NCBI GenBank assembly: GCA_021307315.1
Contig: JAJSPD010000039.1
Coordinates: 248,001 to 312,000, forward strand
Origin: Bisporella sp. PMI_857
Taxonomy: Eukaryota > Ascomycota > Leotiomycetes > Helotiales > Helotiaceae
Length of the DNA stretch: 64,000 nt
Direction of reading: 5' to 3'
The position numbers were made by a program, and so were the translations under genes. The notes under the pieces are model-generated. The model was given only the letters and a program-made list of their open reading frames with translations, was not told the DNA's origin and searched no databases. Position 1 is the first letter of the stretch. Each line of letters opens with the position of its first letter. Positions 24,664 through 36,720 of this stretch are shown here, in pieces.

Positions 24664-25072
24664 TGAGATTTGAGCATGGTTTTCAGCTAGGTCAAATGCT
24701 GTCTACAATACAATTTATTTGGCGGGAAAGCTGGGCTCTTGGCGATTAAATCTGCAAACGCCAGATATTGAAACAATACAAGCGAGTGCGAAGCGCTATT
24801 CGCGCTAACTACTATCATAGAGCCACTGTACCAACTTGTGGCTGGCTCCCTCTGCTTCCTGCTATTACATAACCAGTCTTGGCTTTATAAAAAAAAACTT
24901 GGGTGGGGAGTGGTTACACAACAGGCTTGGCATATTCATATCAATTCAAGTGACACCATTGTTACACCAGATCAAGCCAGCTATTAATCCAGTAAATATT
25001 TGGCTTTTGAAGGTGGCATCCCACTTTTAATATTAAAAGTTATATAGGACGGTCTTGCACAGATTTTACAGC

Positions 25073-26772
25073 ATGAGATCCCAGTCTGGAGGAGCGCGGT
25101 ACAGAATGTTGCCCAGCAAAGATGACAACCCCACAAGCCAAGAGGCCACTCTCGTCTCAGAAGATGCTGAATTAGAGACGCTGGAACTTTGGTCGAGAGT
25201 CAAAGTTACCCTGGATCGAAAAACGTGAGTGCTTGATGTAAGCTAACAACCTTAACCGTGATGGCTAAGTGGTGGCAGATATTTCGGGTCGCTTCTCTTC
25301 AACGTTGGTGCCTTTGCTCTCCCAGCTCTCTATGGGACACTGAGCAAGCTCTGGATCGCGCAGATTGATTCGAGCAAAGTCGTGACTACTGATGTCTACA
25401 CCTACATCGGCGTCATCGTTGAGGTTTTCAATGATGGCCTTCCGCGAACCGCATGGGTCGTCATCGGCGACAAGGCAAACAGATCCACCAGCTCTCGTAT
25501 TAGCCTGACACACACTTTGATTACTACACAAGCTATCCTCGGGGCCCTTTTGATGGTCGTATTTCTTGGCAGTGCTTCACGGCTCGCAGGGGCGTTTGTG
25601 CCAGCCGAAGTTAGAGAGACGAGTCTAACATATGTGCGGATTTCGTCTGTACAAGCGCTTTCTTCGGCACTGGAAGTCTCAGTTGCGACTTCAACGAGAG
25701 CCCTCGATCATCCTGATGTACCTTTGCTCATCAGCTCGGTTAAGTTCGTCGTAAACATTATTTTGGATCTACTCATTATCTCCAAAGTTCACGTAGGCTC
25801 CCACCAGCCTAGTATTAACGCACAGGCATGGATACGAATGGCATGCGATTTGACAGCTGCTCTTACTGGCTTAGCATATTTCCTCTTCATTGCTGTGCGC
25901 ATGCAGAAGCCGGAGCCAGAACTGAAGGCGAGACCGGGTATACGGTGTCTCAAATTATTGCTGAGACCAGGATTGTGGACCTTTCTTGAATCAGCCCTGC
26001 GTAATGCTATCTACCTTTGGTTAATCCATAACATCATCTCAATGGGTGCCAATTATGCCACCGCATGGGGGGTGTTCAACACAATCCGGTGGGGTATGGT
26101 GATGGTCCCCGTTCAATCTTTGGAGGCATCGACATTGGCAGCTGTAGGTCATGCTTGGGGAAAGTGGCGAGGAGAAATCGGACCTGAATTTAGAGAGCCA
26201 AAAGTGTCTAGGAAAGACTTGCTAAGTATATTCTCCATCTGCCTTTGAATTCTTTAACTAATAAAAGTCAGACATTACTCGCTACTCCTGGATCTCATGC
26301 GGCATCGCTCTTTTGGTAGAAGTTCCTTTCTGCCTCTTCCTCTCCCTATGGGGTATTAAAGGCTTTGCACATTATCTCTCAAATTCTGAGACTGTATCCG
26401 TAATTACCCAGCGCATGTGGAAGGTGATTCTCTCTCCCCCGTTACCTCTAAGGTTCTGACATATGCTAGACAATAGATTGGTGCTATATCTTCTATGCGC
26501 TGAACACACAAGTAGCTGCTATTCTCCTCGCCTCTGTGCCTCGCTGGTATTTCTATCAGGCTCTGGGTTCAAATTTTCTCTGGATGCTACCCTGGGCAAT
26601 AGCAGTCTCCGAAATTCACATGGATGAAGATAATGCTTGGACATACCATTCCATAATTTTCGGGGGATCTCTGGTATTCTCTTTTTTTACCGTATCAATA
26701 GTATGTAGTACTTGGGCCTGGCTTTTAACACGTGGAAAAGTCAAGTTGCCACTTTTGCTCAGATCATTTTGA
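25073..26772 (+). CDS. MATE-family efflux transporter
   Basis: Four exons: 25073-25224, 25279-26225, 26272-26423, 26470-26772 (introns of 54, 46 and 46 nt), 517 residues. A hydrophilic cytosolic N-terminus of about 50 residues is followed by about ten to twelve hydrophobic segments, with the MATE-like half repeats and loops (GLPRTAWVVIGDKANRSTSS, SIRYV-like TYVRISSVQALSSALEVS, WGVFNTIRWGMVMVPVQSLE). Proton- or sodium-coupled export of organic cations or metabolites at the plasma or vacuolar membrane is expected; the substrate is unknown. Phases of all three splices agree. An in-frame ATG at residue 12 is an alternative start. A second, dead copy of the last exon and 3' flank lies at 45215-45411. 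Confidence 0.82.
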
Positions 26773-26839
26773 AACAGAAACCTATATCAAATAAAGGAAT
26801 ACATTAGCAATTACCCACTATTTTATTGACTACTACTAT

Positions 26840-27602
26840 GTTAGCAATCAGCAAAATAAAAAAAGGGATTTTAGAAAATCAATCAATAAAAGTAAAAATC
26901 TCACGGCGGCCAAAAGCTTTGGAATATTTATTTTTATTAGTATTTACATAAATAGGGGTTATAATAAACATGGTAGCAACAAAGATAAAGCTATTAGCGC
27001 GTTTTATACTACTACGTTTATGCAATTATTTAAACTGCCGATTTAACGAGATAAAGTGTACGCGAAATGATTTGTCACGGAGAGTTAAGGGTCTATATAT
27101 CACTGTAGCATGTTTGACTATCAGTGGATTCACTTTCGGTCGCATGGTGCAGTGATACCATTTTCCCCTCACATGATATTATTTGTTTTTTGCTTTAATT
27201 TTGTGTGGATGTTTCAGGACCAAGTTGGTTCGGTACCTCGAGAGCTTAAATTTGAGTAATAAATTAGTAATTCTGGCCTTGACACTCTTGCGAAGGATAC
27301 ACATAGCCACTCACCACCTTATCTTCGGGCACCAGTGCTAATTGGGTGAGGCAGAAACAAGGATGCGGCATTTATAATAAACACTCGAAGTATAATATTT
27401 ACACAGTGCCTTCCAAGCTCATATATTGAATTCATTACGAAAAAGAAAGTGTTCTCAGTATTGGTATGGATATCCACTACTCATGCCCTTTGAGAAAATA
27501 AGGGTTGAGAAAATTAACAATACGCTAGCATAGAACAAGATATGCCATCCTGATCAAGATAAGAAACCCGTCGAACCATAACATATTCCCAGCTGAGAAA
27601 AA
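26840..27602. other. AT-rich intergenic stretch
   Basis: No supported gene. Short frames only. Confidence 0.4.
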
Positions 27603-27632
27603 CTACTCTGACCAATCGCTTGCTTTATTCGT

Positions 27633-27968
27633 TTCTATATCGTAGTTAACACCTCCTCTCCATCTCTTCTCGCTATATTTTGGGGGGTTCAACTTACAGA
27701 TACAGTATGGTGATCCGTCAATGAATTTGCAAGTTAGTCCCTGGAGCCCGCAATTATTGAGGACGATCCAAGTCCCAGCGGGGGTGCATTGCGAGATCTG
27801 ATGAGATTAGAAGCATAAACTTGCTTTAGACATAAAGGGACATACTCCTCCAGCGAGGTTGCACTCGTAGGTACCAGGAGAGCACCTACGGACAAGTTTT
27901 TTATCTTGTGCCGGTGCTGCTAGAACACCGGACGCGAGTAGGAGAGTAGTGAGGGCGAGGAATTGCAT
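27633..27968 (-). CDS. Small secreted six-cysteine protein (effector-like)
   Basis: Too short for a simple ORF scan. Exon 1 (27846-27968) encodes a clear signal peptide (MQFLALTTLLLASGVLA, cleavage near APA), a KLVRR dibasic site that could be a Kex2 cut, then CSPGTYEC. After a 48-nt intron, exon 2 (27698-27797) gives ISQCTPAGTW...NNCGLQGLTCKF..SPYCI. A GTAAGT donor at 27697 and an ATATAG acceptor at 27635 would create an immediate TAA, ending the protein at YCI with exactly six mature cysteines (74 residues). Reading through instead gives a 105-residue form ending at 27603 with a seventh Cys, which I think less likely. The CSPGTY...PYCI pattern is shared by many small secreted ascomycete proteins. 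A T-run of about 22 sits 25 bp upstream. Confidence 0.72.
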
Positions 27969-29530
27969 TGTATGGTGCTTGAGGCAGTGAGTTTTTTTTT
28001 TTTTTTTTTTTGTTAGTAGCAGGTGGCGATAGTGTTGAAGAGAAACATAACGAGGTGAGAGGACTCAATTTATACCTTTTTTTACTCTTGCCTTAAGCTA
28101 GAAGTAGATGAATATTAGAGGCATTTAACGCTGTGTTTCTGGCGTTTCTGGTCTTCATTGTTTGAGCTCTTATTTGTGACCTCGTATGTTCTCGTCTCCG
28201 GCTTAGCCAAACGTCATAAGGTTGCAATGCGATGCCAAGCCGCATACTGATCTCTCACCACAGCCGGGCAACCCAATAACAACCCGAGTTGTCATGCAAA
28301 GGGAATAACTCGTGTAAGAAAATCCTTCGATTATGCATTAATCAATGACTAAAAGTTTGAGTTACGCCGATGATGGCTGACTTTTGTCTAAAGTCCATAT
28401 ACAAAGATCACTAAGACAGCACGGACTTTGCTAGGCGGCTGTCGAACACTCCAGAACCCCTCTCCTGACTTTAATAGCGAATATAGACAAGCTCTGGCTG
28501 GATCCCCCTGGTGACTTAGGGATATTTTAGGGTCGGGGTCGGAAGATTGATTGAGATTCGTAGACTAAATGCGTGCCTAAGGTGCAGACAGACAAATATT
28601 GGGTAGCTGCAGTTAGACCAGTTAACAAGAAAAGGAAAGCCGAACATGAGTGGAAATAACCTCGTAGTTGAGTGAGCCTCCTAGAGAATTATTCCTAAAA
28701 CTCGGACCTTAAAATTTCGAATGTATATTATCTGCACTGCATACACAAATTGCTAACTCCAAGCCTAAACCAAAAAATGAACCGAAAAACCTGCACATCG
28801 CCACAAATCATAGCAAAAGCCTTAGCATAGCTCACCAGACTTAAACTTCATCCTTGCAAACTTCCCTGATGCACCAATGCCAGACTATCCGTTTTTAAGC
28901 TCTATATCAACTCAAATGAAGTTAATATCGTTGTGTCATGCTCCACACGTGGCCTACAGACCATCTATCTGCGACAGATCGGCACCACCCTAGTTGACCT
29001 TGGCAGTAAGCCAGAGGTAGCAATACAAGAAATTTCCAGGAGCAGCCTAAAAGACAGAAAGGCTAAATAAGCACAAAGCGAGTGAACTAACCAGATTTCG
29101 CTTAATCAGGCGTTGTGTCCATTATAAAACGAAAATTGAAAAAAAAGCAACTCAGTGGGAAAATCATTGTCTTATCATTGTCGCTTGGAATATGCGCATG
29201 TAGCACTATGTGCTTTTGAGATGCATACTACTCAAGGCAACGGTTGGTTTTAGGTTGATATTACCTCAGCCAGCCGCTTTGTGGAGAACAAAATGACAGT
29301 GTATACGCGTATCGCATAATATCACTACTAACACGCAACGGCGCAGTCAGAATTGGGTTCTACAGCACAGACAGAGCTAAATTTAGAGCCGTAATGCCGT
29401 GCTTTGAATCTCCGGGAAGTAACGGAACGTTTATCTTGAACGCTACACAGAGTACTAAAGAGATGGAAAGTGTAATAGACACTTTAGTTATAACTATATG
29501 CCCCGGTTTTCGAGCATTGATAAGACTACG
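27969..29530. other. Intergenic stretch
   Basis: No supported gene. Contains the poly-T run at about 27991-28012 and AT-rich sequence. Confidence 0.4.
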
Positions 29531-29797
29531 AGTAAATGAAGCCGACATTGCTCAGCAATCTAAAATGTATATTAAACCAGCAAAGACAACTATGAATGGA
29601 ATACCCGGTGGGTATATTCGTAAAATTCGTATTGCAATCGGTGCCACCTTCCGGAATCCTTGCTGTATAAACTATCGTTCCTAAGAAGTTGAGCAATGCC
29701 GTAATTAGCATGTATGTTAGCACTTTCTGATTCGAATTCATTGCTGCAGGATTGATGTAACCAAACATTATCTTTTGAAATTTTTGGTCAAGTAGTC
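29530..29797 (-). pseudogene. PAQR/HlyIII-type membrane protein fragment
   Basis: Reading the minus strand from 29797 gives VLTYMLITALLNFLGTIVYTARIPE, a close look-alike of the transmembrane segment and PER loop of adiponectin-receptor/haemolysin-III proteins. After one frame change it continues as WHRLQYEFYEYTHRVFHS, matching the following loop with the conserved SHQxFH position altered. Stops then follow. No N-terminal part is seen. An isolated decayed fragment. Confidence 0.5.
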
Positions 29798-29898
29798 TCT
29801 GTCTTTGAAAGAATCAACCGTCACCACTTCAATGCATGCACGATTTAGTGGATAGCGATTATACCTTCAAAATTCGCCAGACATTCTATTTAAGCTAG

Positions 29899-31350
<1,452 letters not shown>

Positions 31351-31829
31351 TGGTGTGTGATTCAAGGTGCGTCTAAAAGAAAAAAAATTAGGTTGTCAAA
31401 TGCTTTAACATGGCGGTGCTATGTATATTATGTGCATTTATGACCCGTGTAGGCGAACTGTATGCTGCGATGGGTATCATGCCTCGCCTCGCCGCTTGTC
31501 TCGCCGAGTCGAGCTTCGGCAACATGACAAGTTCACCGATGTTGCTATCGGCCGCATGTAAGGACCTCCCAGTGATCGATCAGGTTCGGCAGAAAGTGCC
31601 CAATCACCGAGGTGAGATAACCGTGCAGCTCTAATAATAATATTTTCTTCGCCGGGCAGAATTATGTAACCCGATCAATAAGAAACTTTGCCATAGCTCA
31701 GTCCAAGCATAAAATCGGCCGCGACTTTTCTTTCTGTAACGACCAATTTTCTGTCTCCTTCTTTCATTGAGCCATCCTCTTGGGCGGCTTTCACTATTTG
31801 ATAACCCACCGTTCATAACATTCGACACA

Positions 31830-33197
31830 ATGAATCAATCCAGCATTTTGGACCGACTTTCGGCGCTCGATACCAATGCAGTGTCTGATGCCTTGGATTT
31901 TCTCAGTATTAAAGGAGCTACATACGGCCTGCGACCGCTTTGGGACTGCCCCAAGATTGTGGGGCGCGCCAGCACAGTGAAAGTTGGCCCAAAGATAGAT
32001 GCTGCTCCCACAGCCCATCTAATCACTCCAGTCATAGAAGCGGTAACGACAGATGATCGCATTCTCGTCATCTCCGGCGGCATGGATGGCGTCTCATGCT
32101 GGGGCGATATCATCGCCAATGCCTCGAAAGCGAAGCGTATCCGCGGAACCATTATTGATGGTATGAGTCGTGATATCGACGGTAGCCGTGAGGTCGGCTA
32201 TCCAGTTTATGGCCGAGGTGTGACCATGATCAGTGCACGCAATCGAGTAGTGCAAGTCGACTCCGGCAAGCCGTTGGAAATGCGAGGTGTCATAGTCCAT
32301 CAGGACGACTATGTGATCGCTGATAGCTGCGGGACGGTGTTCATCCCAGCCGAGCGTATTGAGGAGGTCCTGGAACTTGGCGAGCGTATCGACCGTCGTC
32401 AGGCCATTATGATTCGAGCCGTTCGAGAGGGTCAGCCGGTGTCAGAGGTGATGCACGACACGCATTTCGAAGCCATACGCGAGAATTCATCATCTCCACC
32501 AGCCACGGTGTCCTCCAAACGAAATCCTAAAGAGGCCAGTGCCGAAGATCAAGAGCTAGTAGCGCTGTTCGCCGATTCAGACACCCCGGGGGTCTCTGAC
32601 GCGCTTGATAAGCTTGGCATTCCTGGACAGGCCTTTGATATCATGCCTTTGAGCAACTACAAAAAGGTTACCGTTGGGCCAGCCTTCACTGTGCGTTACG
32701 TACCCGCCAGCGACCCGCCTGGAAGTGTTGGTGATTTCATCGACGACGTTGCTGTTGGCGATATCATAGTTATCGATAATAGTGGTCGCACAGATTGTAC
32801 CGTCTGGGGCGATATTATGACTCAGTACGCTGGCTTGCGAGGTATTGCAGGATCTGTTATCGATGGTGTGTGCCGCGATATAAACCGTGCCATTATCGAT
32901 GACTATCCGCTCTTCACCGCTGGACGCTGGATGCGAACTGGCAAGGATAGGGTTCAAGTTGGAGGCGTCAACGAGTCGATTGGCATCGGAAAGGTGCGTG
33001 TCAACCCTCGTGACATCGTTGTTGCCGACGCAAACGGTGTTGTCATTGTTCCGCGACAGCGTGCCCGTGAGGTGGCCGAAGCCGCGCGAAGAATCGAGAA
33101 GAGAGAAGCCAGTATTCGGGAAATGATCGCTGGCGGGGCCACAATCGCCGCGGCGCGAGAGGAGGTCGGTTATCACACGCTGCAGCGTAAGGAGTAA
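31830..33197 (+). CDS. Tandem RraA-like fusion, putative HMG/oxaloacetate aldolase
   Basis: Single exon, 455 residues: two RraA-like domains in tandem (about 1-215 and 245-455) joined by a Ser/Pro/Lys-rich linker. Each keeps the active-site signatures: CWGDIIANAS with IIDGMSRDIDG (WGD 91-93, Asp 110, Arg 114, Asp 115) in the first, and VWGDIMTQYA with VIDGVCRDINR in the second. Class II HMG aldolases with this fold cleave 4-hydroxy-4-methyl-2-oxoglutarate to two pyruvates and decarboxylate oxaloacetate, using a divalent metal. The start at 31830 was preferred to an in-frame ATG 63 nt upstream because homology begins at SILDRLSALDT. The lack of introns and the bacterial-type enzyme suggest, but do not prove, horizontal origin. 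Confidence 0.87.
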   Translation: MNQSSILDRLSALDTNAVSDALDFLSIKGATYGLRPLWDCPKIVGRASTVKVGPKIDAAPTAHLITPVIEAVTTDDRILVISGGMDGVSCWGDIIANASKAKRIRGTIIDGMSRDIDGSREVGYPVYGRGVTMISARNRVVQVDSGKPLEMRGVIVHQDDYVIADSCGTVFIPAERIEEVLELGERIDRRQAIMIRAVREGQPVSEVMHDTHFEAIRENSSSPPATVSSKRNPKEASAEDQELVALFADSDTPGVSDALDKLGIPGQAFDIMPLSNYKKVTVGPAFTVRYVPASDPPGSVGDFIDDVAVGDIIVIDNSGRTDCTVWGDIMTQYAGLRGIAGSVIDGVCRDINRAIIDDYPLFTAGRWMRTGKDRVQVGGVNESIGIGKVRVNPRDIVVADANGVVIVPRQRAREVAEAARRIEKREASIREMIAGGATIAAAREEVGYHTLQRKE

Positions 33198-33420
33198 GGG
33201 CTGGTTGAAGAAAGCTTTTGTTTCAGAACTGCTTTAGTAAGAGACGAAATTATTGTGAGCTTCATCTGCATTAACACCGTTGCAAACTATAGATAGAATC
33301 AGGAGGTACCGCCGCCTTTGGTGGCTTCGACAGTGAGACGGCACCTCTTACACTGAACAGACAAAAATGCTATGAAACTGGTGCCAGGTCGAGTGTATTC
33401 TTAGGGCTAGACTGAGACTA

Positions 33421-34524
33421 TTAAGATAGGAAATGCACAATCAGCTTCTTATATCCAGAAATACTCTCAACTAGGTCAGGGATCTTAATCTGGTCGTCTG
33501 GTCCATAAGCCATAAAAATCGAAGCGGTGCCGAACAGAACTTTCTTCGGTCGCCCCTTAGGCAAGGAATGTCAGTCCTGAAGCAACGGGAGCAGCACCAA
33601 GACCCTCAATTTTCTAACAAGGACTCGGGGTACTCAAAAACGTATCCCAGTTCGATGTGTGGATGTCTGGACACAGTATCTTCAATCTGTCCCTTCGCTC
33701 CTGGAAGATCGTCAGCCATACGCACCTCGCACAGGGCTGATGCCGACGGCGCTGCAATGCCGTGCTTTTCGCCGCCTTGTAGCATATCAAATTTGAACGT
33801 TGAATAACCCAAGATATCGGAAACAGGTCAATCCTTAGAACTCAAATTGTTCAGGGCAGCGATGAATGCTTTGGTGGCGCTTCTGCCTCGCTCGGGGTAT
33901 CCAGAGTGGCTTTGTGGATTTAGTCCAAGTATTTATGATATTTATGGAATACAGAAGAATTCTGTGTTTACCATTCTACTTCCCCGGCTTCTAGAGTGAA
34001 CGTGACTTGTCCCTTGTATCCCCTGGCAAGTTTGCTCTGTGAGCTCAGCGAAGATGCCGGCCTCCCAAGACGGGTTTATATCATTAGCGGTAATTATGCT
34101 AGATCCTCCATTTTCCTTGCCGACTACGAGCAGAAAACCGAAATCAGCTCCCGAAGACAGTTGACCCTATTTGTGCAATCCCTCGACGGCCGCAATCTCT
34201 GCGGCGAAAGGACCTAGATCGACGGATGAACCTCGATCTCAAATGACGTCTCCTTCCCTTCGGAGAGGAATATTCGGAGGGTACTGTATCAACGTGAGCG
34301 GTAATCAGTAGTCGATTCTTGCGCGCTTGACCGAGGTAGGCATAGACATTGTGTTGCGACGACCCTTCTTGGATGGGGATGCGCTCCACAGTGTAACTTT
34401 GCTTCTGTAAATATCCTCCTAGCCAGAGCCCGATGTTGTATTCTAGCTTAGCGGTGCTGACGATAGACACCGAAGATTCAAGGAGCCTGATAACGGGATG
34501 TTCTGGCACGTTGGGCGACGCCAC
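33421..34524 (-). pseudogene. M20-family metallopeptidase / deacetylase, decayed
   Basis: The minus strand from 34524 reads as an M20 peptidase (acetylornithine deacetylase/carboxypeptidase type): VPEHPVIRLLESSVSI, NVYAYLGQARKNRLLITAHVDTV (metal-ligand motif HxD), then a frame change, SSGADFGFLLVVGKENGG (GE-E motif, Glu changed to Lys), SWEAGIF.ELTE, HSGYPERGRSATKAFI and MLQGGEKHGIAAPSAS, ending IMAYGPDDQIKIPDLVESI. At least three frameshifts and a stop after NNLSSKD break it. It lies inside the catabolic cluster, suggesting a lost amide- or peptide-hydrolysis step. Confidence 0.78.
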
Positions 34525-35182
34525 TTCAATAAAGAGAAGGGAGGAGAAATGTTCTCACTTTGGTCACAGAGCATAGAAAGACTGAGCATAGTATAATTTC
34601 ATACCAATGACTCATAATCTTCATCCGAAATACGGCACTAATTCAAGTTGAGTGTCATCGATAGTTTCCGTGTACGCCGAGCAAGTTTGGTGGGCCATAA
34701 CTAAGCCGGGCTCCGCGTTGTATTGTGTTGAGCATCACATATACCGAGATAACAAATAACCTTCACTACCGGGGGCGTCTTCACTTTTGGAGGGCTATAT
34801 CTAATATCTTGTAGGAGATTCTAAGAATATCTCGACCAGGAACGCACGAAGATAGATGGCTGTAAGCCTACAAGTACTGTATCAAACAGACATTCCTAAA
34901 CTACAAAGCCGGACTATAAACTAGTTACATTGTTGAACATGTAGGGAGATCTGCTCCCCCTTTTCTGCACACTACACTAGGTGGCATAGGGGCTACCGAG
35001 GTCAATGAATACGTACCGTTTCAAACCGACGACGACATACTAGTCTTTCACTACAATTTCTCAAAGAGACTAAGCAGATTTCGCCTCATACTAGACTAAA
35101 TCCAAGATGTGTTGATACTAACCTATGCGCAAGCTCTTAGGCCCTTCAGGTAGATCCATTCTCACTTCTTCTCTGCCAAAAA
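34525..35182. other. Intergenic stretch
   Basis: No supported gene between the M20 relic and the 3' end of the HpcH-type aldolase gene. Confidence 0.4.
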
Positions 35183-36117
35183 TCATGAACGTGCAACTAG
35201 CAACTCAGTTGTGTACCAGTTTTGAATCGCCCGAACATCATAACTCATGGCCACTGTATCGAACACTTTCAGATGCTCCTTGCACGAAGCCCCGTTATTT
35301 GATAATCGGCCGACCCATTTGCCATGCTTCCTAGCTGCTGCCACGATCTTTTCGATAGCGTCGACAAACTCGGGCTCATCACCTTTGGCAGGAACATAGC
35401 CGAGGATCGATAGGGCAAGGTCGTTTGGCCCGATGAATATCATATCTTGACAGAGATTAGCGAAACCATTCTTAACATTCGCTGGGGAGGTCACTAACCA
35501 ACACCAGGCACAGCACAGATGGCATCAACATTCTCAAGTCCCGCTTTCGATTCAATTTGAAGACAGGTGATAAGGGTTTCGTTCGCCGTTCTCAGGTATA
35601 CCGGGAGATCGATGCCGTGCGTGATGGCTGGAAACGCTGAACCTTGCCCTCGAAATCCTTGCGGAGGGAACTTTGAATGAGAGACTACGGTTCTGGCTTC
35701 TTCGGCGGTATTGATCTGAGGCACAACGATGCCGCTTGTAACAATTTCAGTATCCGGAATGGCAGGGATTTGTGTCACTTACTGTGCACCAGCATCTAAA
35801 GCTCTTTTAATCAAATCCGCATGAGTCATTCTAAGACGAACAAGCGGCGACACCCCTAAAGCAGCAATGGCGGCAGTAGAGCTGTGCATAGAACCGTCGC
35901 TAATATAACCATGCTCGCAATCGATGATGATACCCTTTACAAGTATCAGTGGGAATATAAATTAAAGCAGATGCGTAGCGCTGACATCAACGCCGGTCTG
36001 AGCTACAATTTGAGCTGTGCGAAAGGAAGGAAGCCCCAAAAAGGTCATAATAGGCTTTGAGTTGGTTCGGAGAGCATTTAGCAGACGTAACCGTGGGTTC
36101 TGAATCGCGGTTGTCAT
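35183..36117 (-). CDS. HpcH/HpaI-family aldolase (2-oxo acid aldolase)
   Basis: Four exons: 35986-36117, 35783-35934, 35499-35734, 35183-35445, 260 residues, the usual size for class II HpcH/HpaI aldolases. It starts MTTAIQNPRLRLLNALRTNS with the family's KPIMTFLGLPS block, then IIIDCEHG (the D-x-E-H catalytic base region), GIVVPQINTAEEAR (phosphate/pyruvate-binding loop), CLQIESKAGLEN (metal-binding Glu) and MIFIGPNDLALSIL (metal-binding Asp). These enzymes cleave 4-hydroxy-2-oxo acids to pyruvate plus an aldehyde with Mg or Mn. The second acceptor (TTACAAG) and first acceptor (TGTAAAG) are non-pyrimidine but the frames are unambiguous. It is divergent from the Zn2Cys6 regulator gene. Confidence 0.87.
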
Positions 36118-36720
36118 GACTGATAAATATGACATACTGAGTTAGGAATGTTCTTGGCAAATCAAGCAAAAGCCCAAAACCGATGACAGCACCGGAATAC
36201 AAAGAAGATGCAGTGAAGACGGAAGGCACAGTAAGCAGCGATATTGATGTCGAAAATTTTTGGGAAAACTTCATCCGGAAATAGTAGTCACAATGAGACA
36301 ACGGGGGTGCAATCGGGTTGATCGCTATAGGGTATGGATTTAGAATATTCTTCTTCCCTTGGGGACTCTTGTGTATATATCACTTTTAACAGCGTTAGAT
36401 TTGGAATTGCTACCTAGCAATTCGTGCTGAATAGGTTGGTCACTACCCGGAGTGGGAAGATCCGGTCTGGGAGCAAAATGGCCGACGGAGGGCCGGGATC
36501 GCTAGCCTTTATTAGCATTTGGTATTAGCGGCTCGGCAAACTGGCCAACATACCGAGCCTCTATCCACTATTTGTCGGTGAATCAGAACGTATGCCGAGG
36601 CTGGTTGCAGCATTTGACATCAGTTGTTCGGATATTTTCCACTTCATCAACTTATTCCTGTAAGTCTGTATTTCGCACTCTTAGCCGCTGCACACGACCG
36701 TAACTCTGTCACTGGCTGCC

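Noticed and set aside
29394..29684. Plus-strand frame of 96 codons
   Set aside because: It is the reverse of the PAQR relic, which gives the more sensible reading.
32577..33176. Antisense frame of 199 codons in the RraA fusion
   Set aside because: Codon-bias shadow of a GC-richer exon.
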